From Euclidia mi (taxonomy: Eukaryota; Arthropoda; Insecta; Lepidoptera; Erebidae), in assembly GCA_944739405.2 (NCBI GenBank), contig OX123183.2:91216729-91280728 (forward strand): a DNA stretch of 64,000 bases, in the 5' to 3' direction. The notes below the pieces were generated by a model. That model had not been told where the DNA came from and did not search any database. It saw nothing but the letters and a program-made list of their open reading frames with translations. Below are positions 1 through 10,652 of the stretch, in pieces. A program made the translations under genes and the position numbers. Positions within the stretch are counted from its first letter, which is position 1, and every line of letters starts with the position of its first letter.

Positions 1-681
1 ATTTGATAATTTTTTTTCATAAATGAATCTCGACGAGAACCTAATAACTAACTATTTGAAAAAACGAAGATTCGGACAGAAAAACTGAAGATTTATTAGG
101 ATTACGATTCCGACCACAGTGTTGTTGATCCTACTTTTTTACCCTCGTGCCATCTTGAAGAAGATCTTCAAAATATTGCGCTGAACAATTTTGCTTTACC
201 TAATCGAACATTTTAATTAGAAACAAGCACAAGCACCGCGTTAGAAGCCGCTCTACAAACCCAATCTCGATCTCCAAACTGCTGTAATTGTGATGGAAAA
301 TACAGTCTGATTTTAATTTGCTCTCAAGCCAAATATCTTATAATTACAATATTTTTACTTTTATGTGATATAACACTTTAAAAATACTTAATTTAGATAA
401 CAAACTAGAAGCAATATGTCACTTTTTTATATTTATTATTCTAAAGACTGTTCAAGCAAGGGTAATGTTAGTATTAAGGTTGATTTTAAGACAGAAATTA
501 TAATTTTAAGGAAAAGGGGCCATTAAATTTAAAGAAACGAGGACTTTCTTCGTTATTTTCTTAAAAATTTAATACATTTTGTTATAAAAAAGTATTTCTT
601 AAATCTTGTAACATATAAGAAGTAGCCTCCCGAGCGATCATTAGTATTAAGCGTTAAAAAAATAAGATTAGTACTCTAGGG
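1..681 (+). mobile_element. piggyBac-derived element, right part, continues past the window start
   Basis: This is a partial copy of the element at 34799-35759, in the opposite orientation. It has the same ATG-leading peptide start (MNLDEN at 23), the same downstream text and the same subterminal block near 601-660. It ends at 681 in CTAGGG followed by TTAA (682-685), the target site of piggyBac transposons. The reading frame stops after about 22 codons, so this copy is more decayed than the 35-kb copy. The other end lies outside the window. No DDE catalytic domain is present. Confidence 0.75.
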
Positions 682-685
682 TTAA

Positions 686-2410
686 AACCATACCAATGGT
701 GGGTACGGGATTTTTTACTATAATTAATTGCAAGCCATAGTCTGCTACGATTACAATATTCTAGATTCTTCATATTTGTATGAACAAAAGTATCTCTCAT
801 TTCACTGCAAATTTGAGATGTTTTGCCTTTATCATAGATAAGTCTGAAATTTCTAATCGTACTTTCGAGAGACAGTACAAGTTTCTGTCTCGTAAACTTG
901 ATAAACTATTTAACATCAAAGTTACTTTAGTTCGTCATTGGCTGACCGGTCATCCATATTTGGAGAGAGCTTCTTTATATAATTAAAAGTTTATAGGTAC
1001 ACTAAATTAGTAATAATTCAATATAATTTTTTTTAACTATTGGAGGTCAAACGTCAGTTTTAGATAATATCGGCTTAATCATTCCTAAGACGTTGAGATG
1101 TTGATAATAAGAATAGTTATTATTTTTAAATTCTAAAGAAAACTGTACCTATCTGTTCATGTCGTATAGAAGGTTTTTCATGACATCAATAAACAAAAAA
1201 CCGACTTCATACTGTTAACTGAAAAGGAAACCTAATTTTTTGTTGAATACTGTTTTGGATGCCAGGTATTGAACCTTAGCTGGTCTGCCACAGTGCGCTG
1301 GTGGTGTATGACTGTAAAGTGTTCCTACGTCGACTGTGTTCTATGTGTGCGTGGACTGTATGGCTCCGAACTATCGGGGCTTCAGAAATGAAACATCTTC
1401 ATACGTGGGGCGCGCTGCTGTTCAGGTGTTCGGTGCTGGATGGTTACATACGGTTACTGACGGTTACTCAGTTACAAAGATGGTGGTTGGGACGACAACC
1501 AACTGGCCGAAAATTGTGTCGCTTAGGTACCTCGGAACTTTACCATAACGACGACCACCGCACCGAACATTTGCACAACAAATCTTTATGTTCAAAACAG
1601 TACATACATGTAAATATCTTACATTACACAATATACTATGGTACATGCATATATGTTCTATACATAGCTAGATAGGGCTTAAAAAGTTTTATCTAATGGT
1701 ATATAATACATAAACCTATCTGTTTGCATCATTAAGTTATTAACAAAAAACTATCAAAAATGTTGTCACACAAGGGTCCGCCCACTATATTTTCTATAAA
1801 AAAACTATTAATTGCTAAAAATAAATATGTTACTTGGGGGGCCCGTGTGTGCAATTATATAAAGCATCTAATAAAACAAGAATCATGAAAATATTTATCC
1901 AATTCTAAGATATTACAGTAAAACCGACGACGTATAAGTAAAATTACGAACTATCTCAGATAAACACTATCGTAAATAAACAAAGTTTATGATAAATATG
2001 CAAATGTTAAATTATTACTATTATTCCGACTAAATAAACTAATAACTAGCAATAAGAAAGCATTTTAATATGATTTCAGCCCTATTCCAAGCGAAAAAAC
2101 ATATAAAACTATAAAACTTCTATGTAAACAAAACAACTGTTTATCAACTATCAGTTCTTATCTATGGCAACTGATAACACTATTCATGGTCCATAACTAA
2201 GTCCCTATTGTTAGCACACGTATACAGACACAGCATACCGCACACGGTATACCGCACGATTGGATAGCACTATTTTTACACGATTTTCACTCGCGGTTTC
2301 GAATACACTATTCACTAGCACTGTTTTAATGGCTGTCGCGAACAAATACATTATTATTCCTTTTCAATTTAATAATTTATAGGTGGTTATCTAATTTTGC
2401 TAAAAAAATC
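686..2410. other. AT-rich stretch without a recognised gene
   Basis: Short open frames exist, for example 780-986 (68 codons) and 1301-1675 (124 codons, Cys- and Trp-rich). Neither shows a domain, a repeated motif or a plausible codon pattern that I recognise. Nothing else stands out. Confidence 0.5.
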
Positions 2411-2811
2411 TAAGGCGCGATAGCGATAGCCTATTGGACATACCAACATGATGCACATGAACATGCAGAGGGTATTAGGTTTGAATCCACGGCGCGCATC
2501 AATGACTTTTCGGAGTTATGCGCGTATTGAATTGTTAATTATCGCTTGTCCCGTGCCTCGGAAAGCACGTTAAGTCGTCGGTCCCGGTTGTCATGAAGAT
2601 CTTTGACAGTCGATACAGGGCGTCAGTACCTTCTAAAATAAACGGACACTAGTCTAAACCATGGAATATCGCTAACCCTTCCCTTATTCCCTTCCTTCTA
2701 GACAGGCAGTCGCTCCGTGGATAAGCTAATATTCAGCCAAATCCGGTTAGACTAGAAACTGGACCCCAGATTGAAACTGGGATAACGCTAAGAGGATGAT
2801 GATCTTTTTTT
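2411..2811 (+). repeat. tRNA-derived SINE with RTE-type tail
   Basis: The 5' part reads like a tRNA, with a box A-like region (GATAGCCTATTGG) and a box B-like region (GGTTTGAATCC, near 2478). The middle matches the SINE at 31181-31590 on the opposite strand. The 3' part (ATCCGGTTAGACT...) and the GGATGATGAT end are typical of lepidopteran SINEs that borrow their tail from RTE-type LINEs. RNA polymerase III transcription and LINE-assisted mobilisation are inferred from the family. Confidence 0.8.
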
Positions 2812-3138
2812 GCTAATCCAATATTATGCTACTGCGTGAGAAGGGTTTGGTAGTTTAAACAGCTTACCATTTTCTTATTAGTGAGTGAAGACTGTTACCT
2901 ATACGACTTAGAAGTGTTATCTCTAAATAAATAAATAGTAGGTACATGATTTATCTCTTAAACATAGCTCACAGACATAAAAGATCAATTCTTGGCACGG
3001 TTTCATTCTCAGAATCTATCGCAAGATCGAATTGTTTCAACATTTATTCCAAGAATCACTTACTAAACACAAAGACACGTATTATTGAAACTATGATCTT
3101 GCAGCTTTTATAATTTGAAATACCTACAAGTCCTCTTA

Positions 3139-3339
3139 GGGCTCTATCAGACAAAGAGCGGTCACGCGGTCAAGCGTTCAAGTGGTCAGTTTTGCGTTCT
3201 TTGTGGTATATTACGTTACATGGACCGCGTGATCGCTCTCTGTCTGATAGGACCCTATGTAACGTAATATAACACAAACAATGCAAAACTGACCGCTTGA
3301 ACGCTTGAGCGCGTGACCGCTCTCTGTCTGATAGAGCCC
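3139..3339. mobile_element. Palindromic MITE, PIF/Harbinger type
   Basis: The 201-bp element starts GGGCTCTATCAGACA and ends in its inverted complement. It is flanked by TTA on both sides (3136-3138 and 3340-3342), the usual 3-bp target duplication of PIF/Harbinger elements. The two arms of about 83 bp pair almost completely. The central loop contains a third, partial copy of the terminal sequence. There is no coding capacity. Confidence 0.8.
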
Positions 3340-3376
3340 TTAATCGAATTCCGTGTAAAAAAATAATTACATACCT

Positions 3377-3557
3377 ACATACATATACTCACACCTGTTT
3401 CCCGGAGGGCTAGGCAGAGACTACGGAACGCCATTTGCAACGATCCTGACATATCTCTCTTGCTTCATTCACTCCCATCAAATTTCTCATGCATGCCCTT
3501 CGGTTAAGAGTACTTCTAACCTATCCTCTTCTTAGGATGTCTCCAATCTGGTCAGAG
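3377..3557 (-). pseudogene. RTE-like LINE 3' fragment
   Basis: This is nearly collinear with the end of the fragment at 42234-42990. On the minus strand it encodes the last residues of an RTE-type reverse transcriptase ORF and ends in a TATG-like tail (ACATAC on the plus strand). It breaks off abruptly at 3557, as expected for a 5'-truncated insertion. Confidence 0.75.
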
Positions 3558-3829
3558 ATGTATTTAGACATTAATCAATAGATCAACAATAGTCCGGACA
3601 ATTTAGACATCCAAGGTTAAAAAAAATAGTAACCATCTCAGAATTTGTAGAAGTGTTCAAAACACCATCATAAATGAGATCTAAAAAATCCTCAACGTTC
3701 CAACAACTGGAAAAATTTACTCGGGGTCAGAGGTCACAAAATGGGTTGTTCGCATTTTTCCGCAAAATGGTAAGTTTTATCATGATACACGCCTGACAAA
3801 AATTATAGATCAAATAATTATTTATCTAT

Positions 3830-4477
3830 TAGTAGAGGAGACGTAGAACATCGACCTTCACCGATCTGATAACCAGATGAGACGAATTTTTTATGTAATA
3901 TAATTTATAAACAAATATGCCTATAATAACTTGCCTATCAAAAAAGTGCTCATAGCTATTTTAAATTTAAGTTAATAGTAATCAACCGCAAATATAACTG
4001 TGTCGTTTATACAAACACTATGGAAAACAAAGCTATTTTCGGTAAATGAAAAAGTGATAGTGATATTTGGAGAGGTGAAGATAAAGGGTATGTTAAGTGT
4101 TAAGGCTGATGCTAGTAATTAATAAACGAACACGGAAGCAGTATAGCAATAAAGATCAAACAATTAGATTAAGTGCGAGTCCCGTAAGGGTCCCGTAGTT
4201 CAGGTATCCACATAACATACCCTTTATCTTCACTTAACCAAATATCACGATCGCTTTTTCATCACCAAAAATAACTTTGTTTTCCATAGTGTTTGTATAA
4301 ACGACAAAGTTATATTTGCGGTTGATTACAATTAACTTAAATTTAAAATAGCTATGAGCACTTTTTTGATAGGCAAGTTATTATAGGCATATTTGTTTAT
4401 AAATTATATTACATAAAAAATTCGTCTCATCTGGTTATCAGATCAGTGAAGGTCGATGTTCTACGTCTCCTCTACTA
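3830..4477. mobile_element. Foldback / long-TIR non-autonomous element
   Basis: Two inverted arms of about 270 bp (3830-4100 and 4205-4477) are nearly identical complements and begin TAGTAGAGGAGACGTAG. About 100 bp of unpaired sequence separates them. TATCT occurs just outside both ends (3823-3827 and 4478-4482) and may be a 5-bp target duplication, although two extra bases lie on the left. I cannot assign a superfamily from the ends alone. Confidence 0.75.
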
Positions 4478-4651
4478 TATCTGTTTCGAATGTTATTGTA
4501 TTCTGCCAATTACTTGTTTAGTGTTCGCGCTAGTGCTACTTTCTGCTGTTACAACTTTACAGACATTATTATGTCTCTTCTTGATGATGATGATGACGAT
4601 GATCATTATTTTAAGTTTTCCGAAATCTAATTATCAGGTTTTAGTTTAAAG

Positions 4652-4852
4652 CTATGTATTTATATGTATATCATGTCTCTTCATTACATAGTATAAAACA
4701 AAGTCTGTCTTCTGTCTGTCTGTCCCTATGTATGCTTAAAGCTTTAAAACTATGCAACCGAATTTGAAGCGGTTTTTTTTATAGATAGAGTTATTGAAGA
4801 GGAAGGTTTATATGTAAGTATTGCACCCGTGCGAAACCGGGCGGTTCGCTAG
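4652..4852 (+). mobile_element. Helitron 3' end fragment
   Basis: The text (ACATAGTATAAAACAAAGTC, then CTGTCTGTCTGTCC, then a run ending CCCGTGCGAAACCGGGCGG) matches the well-known lepidopteran Helitron 3' region. A terminal GC hairpin is followed by CTAG (4849-4852) and then T, as expected for rolling-circle elements that insert between A and T. No Rep/helicase ORF is present, so this is a non-autonomous or truncated copy. Confidence 0.8.
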
Positions 4853-5712
4853 TCGATTTATAATTTACAATGCAATGAACACTACATCCCTACAACATTT
4901 AACCAAGATATTCTCGTACACAGTGAATGGAGAATGCGGTATCGTAATACGTATTTGATTGTGTGCTTTGCTGAAGGCACGTCAAAGGTAAACTTGCTTG
5001 TATAGCTTTAACAAGCTATGCGCTAGCTCTTTAAGTACATAGACGGTTTCAAGATCGGGTTTATAACACGCTATTGAACGAAATGACGTCATTCTAGGAG
5101 ACTTTATGGCTTTAGATTACCTGCATTTGACATAAATCATAACAATGATTACTTCAGGAACATACACTCAGTAAACATGTATAGTGACTTAGTGAGGCAT
5201 GAGATATATATTTCTTCTTTTTTATGAGATATGTACTAGGAATAAAGCCTCTATTGCCGGGTTGTAGTATAAATTAAAGGCCTTCAACGCACTTGTTACT
5301 CTTGTCTTGTCACTCCTTTGAGATTGTGGGTGTCGGGACAAGCACCTTTACATTAGACAGTAATATATTTTACGGTAAGAATTAAAAGTATATTTTACCA
5401 TATGACATATTTTAAAATGCAAATTATATCTTAACTAACAAAATAAACAGCAACTGAAAATAGATTACATGACTTACTTTTAAACTGCATTATATAAAGC
5501 TACGGCAAACGGAAAAGAGAAAAATCGGATATGCATCGAGCATGCGTTGAAAAATTCTTCCGCAACGCTGTCTGGAGACTGGCAGCATTGCCACGTTGAA
5601 TGGCAATGCTTATTTACTACACGATATATAGGCGAGACTTATTGTCACAGGAAGTAACGATCTGCCTATTTTCCATTTCTCTGTGTAGAGAGAACACAGT
5701 ATACACGAAAAA
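4853..5712. other. No recognised feature
   Basis: AT-rich sequence with no coherent ORF, no terminal repeats and no match to other repeats in the window. Confidence 0.5.
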
Positions 5713-5760
5713 AACCGGTCAAGTGCGAATCGAACTCGCACACCGAGGGTTCCGTACAAA
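5713..5760. repeat. Dispersed-repeat left terminus
   Basis: The sequence CCGGTCAAGTGCGAATCG followed by AGGGTTCCGTAC is the conserved end of an abundant lepidopteran interspersed repeat. The matching right terminus (AAGGGTTCCG ... GGTACGAAACCCTAAAAA) appears at 12080-12117. The LINE at 5755 directly abuts this terminus, so it probably inserted into it. Confidence 0.55.
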
Positions 5761-5971
5761 TCTATAGGTAGTAGAGCCTTGCTTCAGGTAGTAGAGCCTT
5801 GCTTATTTCAGCATGTATGGGCCGGCTCAACCGGAGAAGTACTACCCTCTCACAGAAAAAAAATTACAGTACCCCCGCCTACAACCCCCTTCTTCCTCGC
5901 CATTCCATCCTATCCATTTACCCCGTATCTCCTATCACCGTCCTCTATAACGATCACATACCCAAGGAGGT

Positions 5972-7003
5972 TTGGCGTCAGGCAGGCGGCCGGCTGGTAA
6001 AACACATGCCAAAACCTTCTGCAGTATGGCCAAGTGTATACATGAGTGCTATGGAATTAGGGCGTTCCCCGCAGGCGACGCGCAGGGGCAGCACCCGGCA
6101 CCTGCGAGAAGTATGCAAGGGTTGTTGCACTACTCCGGGCGAGTGCAACGTAAGAAGCGAGCCTGTGACGTAAAGGTGAGGTATGCAAGTTGGAACGTAG
6201 GTACGATGACTGGAAGAGCTAGAGAGTTAGCTAGTGTTTTGAAAAGAAGACGAATAAATGTGGCATGTTTGCAGGAAACAACATGGAAAGGTACGAAAGC
6301 TAGGGAGATCGGTGAAGGATACAAGTTTTATTATTGTGAAAGTGATGGCAAAAAAAATGGTGTGGGAATTGTGTTAGACGAAAATCTGAAAGATAGCGTC
6401 ACAAGTGTAAATAGAGTTAATGACAGATGGATTGCTGTGAAAGTGATGTGGCAAGGTATTATTCTGAATGTGATAAGTGTGTATGCCCCTCAGGTAGGCT
6501 GTGATGATTATGAGAAAGAGAAGTTTTGGATGGATTTCGATAGCATGATGACGAATATACCGGAGAAAGAAGAGATTATTGTGAGAGGAGCTTTTGATGG
6601 ACATGTGGGACGAACAAGTGAAGATTATGGAAGAGTACATGGAGGTTGGGGACTCGGCAGCCGAAATTGTGAAGGAGAAGCAATTCTCCAAGCTGCTGCC
6701 GCTTTTGACCTAGCAGTTGCAAATACTTGGTTCCAGAAAAAAGAGCAACATCTGATCACATACAAAAGCGGCCACCACATGACCCAGATCGATTATTTCT
6801 TGCTAAGACGTAATCGATTCAACTGGGTCAAAGACTGTAAAGTGGTACCAGGAGAAGATTTAGTCTCGCAGCACAGGCTCCTGATTGTTGAACTTAAGAT
6901 TCGAATACGCTCTCAAAGAACCAAGCAGCCACTGACTCCAAGAATAAGATTGCATATGTTAGAGAAGAATGAATGTGTAGAAAATTCAGAGATAGAGTGG
7001 TAG
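5972..7003 (+). pseudogene. RTE endonuclease domain (AP-endonuclease-like), broken
   Basis: The family nicks target DNA to prime reverse transcription. The domain starts near residue 69 with YASWNVGTMTGR and continues with LQETTWKG (catalytic Glu), SVYAPQVG, GHVGRTSEDYG, TQIDYFLLRR and SQHRLLI. The segment normally read GDFNGHVG is GAFDGHVG here, so both the catalytic Asp and the Asn are changed. A frameshift near 6970 moves the true reading from this frame to the next, which makes the last 10 to 15 residues and the stop at 7003 artefacts. The first ~68 residues are not recognisable, and the real start codon is uncertain. Confidence 0.85.
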
Positions 7004-9030
7004 ATAAGATGTTAGAAATGGGCGATATGAATGATATTAATGTCAATGAGTTTTGGGAAGAGATGAGTAAATGTATTAAGTGTGTAGCATAGGATGTGTT
7101 AGGAGAGTCGAAAGGGAAGCGTATGAAAGATAAGGACACGTGGTGGTGGACAAAAGAGGTACAGAATGCACTTAAGGAAAAGAAAGCAAGGTTTAAAGAA
7201 TGGCAGCTGATGAAAGGAGGAAATGAATCTTTAGAAGAAAGTAAGAAGAAGGAATATAATGAATGTAAAAAGAGAGCCAAAAAGGCCGTAGCCATTGCTA
7301 GATCCAAAGCCCTAGACCATTTGTACGGGTTACTTGAAAAACCCCACGGTCATAAATATTTATACAGCATGGCTAAAGCTAGAGAGAGAAAGGCGAAGGA
7401 TGTTTCCCATATTAAGTGCATGAAAGACAAAACAGGAGCGATTCTTATCGACGAAGACAGAATAAAAGGAAGATGGAGGACATACTTTGAAAGGTGAATG
7501 AATGAGGAGAACGATTGGAACGGAAACCTTGAGAATGAAGTGATGAATATTGGTTTAGTGAAGGAAATATATAAGGACGAGGTAAAAATGGCTGTTAGTG
7601 GAATGAAGAATGGAAAAGCGTTAGGACCAGATTGAATACCAGTAGAAGCATGGAAAGCGTTTGGAGATGATGGATGGGCGTAGCTGACTTTATTCTTCAA
7701 CAAGCTGTTGCACGAGGAGACCATACCCGAGGAATGGTGCAACAGTTACCTGGTGCCCATTTTTAAAAGTAAGGGTGATATCCAAGAGTGCATCAAATAT
7801 CGGGGAATAAAGTTAATGCCTCATAGTATGAAAGTATGGGAGAGAGTAATTGAGCGACGCCTGCGTGACGAGAGTGAGATCTCACGAAACCAATTCGGTT
7901 TTATGCCTGGTCGAGGTACGGTAGATGCCATTTTTGCACTTTGCCAAATGTGCGAAAAATACAGGGAGGCGCATAAAAACTTGCACATGGTGTTCGTCGA
8001 CCTTGAAAAGGCATATGACCGAGTGCCTCGTGAAGTCATGTGGTGGGCCCTGAAGAAGAAAGGAGTGCCTGGGAAATACCTGACGTTGATTCAAGCCATG
8101 TACGCTGAATGCCGAACGCAAGTCCGATCCGCAGCTGGTATCACAGCCAGATTCGATGTGGCCGTAGGCTTGCACCAAGGGTCGGCCCTTAGCCCCTACC
8201 TCTTCCTGTTAATTATGGATGCAATATCATCGGACATACAGGAAGAGGCACCCTGGTGCATGCTGTTTACCAACGACATCATTCTGGTAGCAGAGAGTGG
8301 ACAGAAGGTGCAGAGCAAGCTGGAGGAGTGGCGGCAGAGATTGGAGAATGTAGGCCTGAGAATAAGCAGAACCAAAACAGAATATATGTTCTGTGACTTT
8401 GGCGGTCTCTCCAGTCCTATACCGGTTACACTCGGCGGTACACTTCTACCAGTAAGCTCCGATTTCCGCTACCTAGGTTCACTCCTGCAAGATGACGGCG
8501 AAATTGATCGGAATGTTAGGCAAAGAATCAACGCAGGATGGATGAAATGGCGACAGGTCTCAGGCACAATATGCGACCACAAAATGCCTTTGAAATTAAA
8601 GGGCCGTATGTATAAGTCGGTTATAAGGCCTGTCGTACTGTATGGAGCTGAGCGTTGGGCTACAAAGAAGACGGATGAGAAACGATTGCATGTGGCAGAG
8701 ATGAAAATGTTACGATGGATGTGTGGAGTGACAAGAATGGACAGAATGAGGAATGATTACGTTAGAGGTAGTATGAAAGTGGCGCCCATTGATGAAAAGA
8801 TAAAAGGAAGTCGATTGGCCTGGTATGGACATGTTATGCGGAGAGATGAGATGTATGTAGGTAAAAAAGTGATGAATATGCATGTAGAAGGACGAAAAGG
8901 GAGAGGACGGCCAAGGAAAAGATGGATGGACTGTATGAGGATGGATATGAAAGAGAAAAGGGTAAATGATCGGATGACTGGTGACAGAGAAGTATGGAAG
9001 AGAAGGACATACTGCGCCGACCCCAAATAA
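7004..9030 (+). pseudogene. RTE reverse transcriptase, broken by four stops
   Basis: This region is in the frame following the frameshift. Stops lie at 7090, 7495, 7633 and 7681, and from 7708 the frame is open for 440 codons. RT blocks are visible: NQFGFMPGRGTVDAI, VFVDLEKAYDRVPREV (first catalytic Asp), LHQGSALSPYLFLLIMD, and the active-site box, which reads LFTNDI instead of the usual FADD, so one catalytic Asp is lost. Further on come FRYLGSLLQDDGEID and the C-terminal signature RLAWYGHVMRRDE plus RKGRGRPRKRW. It is certainly RT, and it cannot be active. Confidence 0.9.
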
Positions 9031-9062
9031 ATCGGGACCAGGGCAAGACAATGATGATATAT

Positions 9063-9429
9063 ACACGCTGATTTTTTATTGGTTTAGGAAAAAGAAACCT
9101 CATGTCCGAAATAAAATCCTCTATTCATATTCAAAATCAAAATTCACCTAGCACCTAAAACAAAAAAGTTATAAAAGTCAGTAACTGCTGGATATACGCA
9201 GTAAAACACGGTTGTTTATGAGTAGGTAGTGTTCGAGCGCCGCGCGGTCATGACCTCGCCGCGCGAGCCGGGCGCAGCCGTCAGCTGTTGTTTACCTACA
9301 GCGGTTGTAGGTTGTAGGTAGTTAGTGCCGACTGATAATGATACGTAATTTACTTAGAAAACACGATTTAGGTAATTACGATGCCAACAATTTTAAACAC
9401 ATTTGTTTTCTTATTTTGTTCTCTTTTTA
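9063..9429. other. Spacer with a short CpG-rich patch
   Basis: Mostly AT-rich. Positions 9228-9300 are strongly CpG-rich (CGCGCGGTCATGACC, CCGCGCGAGCCGGGCGC) and carry an E-box palindrome CAGCTG at about 9281. This could be an insect promoter or enhancer patch or a remnant of a GC-rich repeat. There is no adjacent gene to support either reading. Confidence 0.3.
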
Positions 9430-9575
9430 AGAACCACTCCCGCACCCTAGTGCTAAATCCTGTCTCACGAGGGACATTACAAACCTAACAATAACGGACA
9501 CAGCAGTCGAAACAACAATTTATGAATCACACAAAGTGTTGTGTCAAACATCGCTTAAACCACTACGCCAACCAT
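9430..9575 (-). repeat. tRNA-derived SINE, decayed, minus strand
   Basis: It shares GACACA...CGAAACA.CAATTT.TATGAATCACACAA and a CTTAAACCACTACGCCAACC end with the element at 27775-27985. Read on the minus strand, GGTTGGCGTAGTGGTTTAAG is a box A-like 5' end. Box B is poorly preserved. Confidence 0.6.
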
Positions 9576-10037
9576 GAAGTGCAGTAATAAATAATTAAAA
9601 GAATAAACCTATGTAACTAAATAGCTATACCTATTCAATAATTTCTTGGAACATTACTCGGACTTAGAATTTCGTCGAAACAAGCTGTGGGTTTACGAAA
9701 TCATGATGAACTAGTAGAAGAAAAACGATAAACTAAGAATTACTCGTTACGTTATTAGACATAGGTACCTACATTATCTTTTGAATAACTAGACAAAGAT
9801 TTTAACAATTGAAAAGTTTAGTACTTGCGTATTTCTATGGTATTTATAAGAATGTAATCACAGTAGGTATTCAATAATTAATAAACCAAATACCTTTGCT
9901 GTTTGCTGCCTAGGTACTCGTACATCACAATCAATTTACACCTTTCACACATTGTCTTTTGTTAATGATAGCTAATTAGAAAAGCACTAATTAATTACTA
10001 TGCCGAATTTCTTGTTCAAACTCCACTGAATACACTG

Positions 10038-10256
10038 CTAAACTGACCGATGTTTATGAGGCGTTGCACTACAGCCAGGATTGTGTTTGGTGATGGCACT
10101 TAGGGTGAGTGAATACCCCGTGCGCAACGATTCCAGGTGGTCTAGTAACGAATACATGCGCCTCGCCTCTTCCATATTTTCACCAGACATGTAATACACT
10201 CGCACCATAGACGCGAACTCAATATTGGAATATTCATAATGCCGATCCATTACGAA
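10038..10256 (-). CDS. Unassigned short ORF, possible exon
   Basis: The frame runs from ATG at 10256 to TAG at 10038 (72 codons), with a stop about 22 codons upstream. Residues 8-35 (SNIEFASMVRVYYMSGENME continuing EARRMYSLLD) look like an amphipathic helical pair with a faint resemblance to a pentatricopeptide repeat, but one unit proves nothing. The composition is more protein-like than the surrounding AT-rich DNA and shows no transposon motif. I see no clear splice sites. It may be an exon of a host gene, a decayed gene or chance. Confidence 0.25.
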   Translation of the reverse strand, partial: FVMDRHYEYSNIEFASMVRVYYMSGENMEEARRMYSLLDHLESLRTGYSLTLSAITKHNPGCSATPHKHRSV

Positions 10257-10652
10257 GCGCGCGCGACGTAACACGGGTACAGTGACGAAGTTGAACGTGA
10301 CTTACGGGCGTCCCGTTCACCTAATTTCGCGAGACTGTCGAAGTGACGAGCGGCAAATTGCAACCGACCCCCGCCCCTACCCCTGTCGCCCCGCGTTGCT
10401 ATGCGCGTACGCCGGAGGCGGGGTCTGTACCTACAGTGCAATGTTTATCTGTGTGTGTCGTGTGTTTAATATCTATCTGTGTAGGTATGTGTGTGGCACG
10501 ATCGAACATACATCGGCGCGCGTGATTTCTTTCATAACTACGAAGTCTCGTACCAATAATTTAATATTTTTGTTACGATTTTTATAGCTTAGATTTCAAA
10601 TTTATTAATATATATAATATTTATTAATATATATAATTATTTAAAAAGATAT
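10257..10652. other. CpG-rich patch then AT-rich spacer
   Basis: 10255-10440 is relatively GC- and CpG-rich, against an AT-rich background. 10590-10640 is an AT dinucleotide-rich tract (ATTAATATATATAAT repeated twice). No gene is recognised. Confidence 0.35.

Larger units (their letters stand above)
5755..9062 (+). mobile_element. RTE-clade non-LTR retrotransposon, near full length, inactive
   Basis: The order is a 5' region with a 20-bp tandem duplication (5767-5804), an AP-type endonuclease ORF, a linker, a reverse transcriptase and a very short 3' end close to ATGATGATAT at about 9050. One ORF with EN then RT, a short 3' UTR and a GATGAT-like tail is the RTE plan. The ORF is broken by one frameshift near 6970 and four stops. 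It is surrounded by unrelated repeats. Confidence 0.85.

Noticed and set aside
1301..1675. 124-codon ORF as a gene
   Set aside because: An overlapping frame of similar length exists, the composition is odd (Cys, Trp, His) and no domain or splice context is visible.
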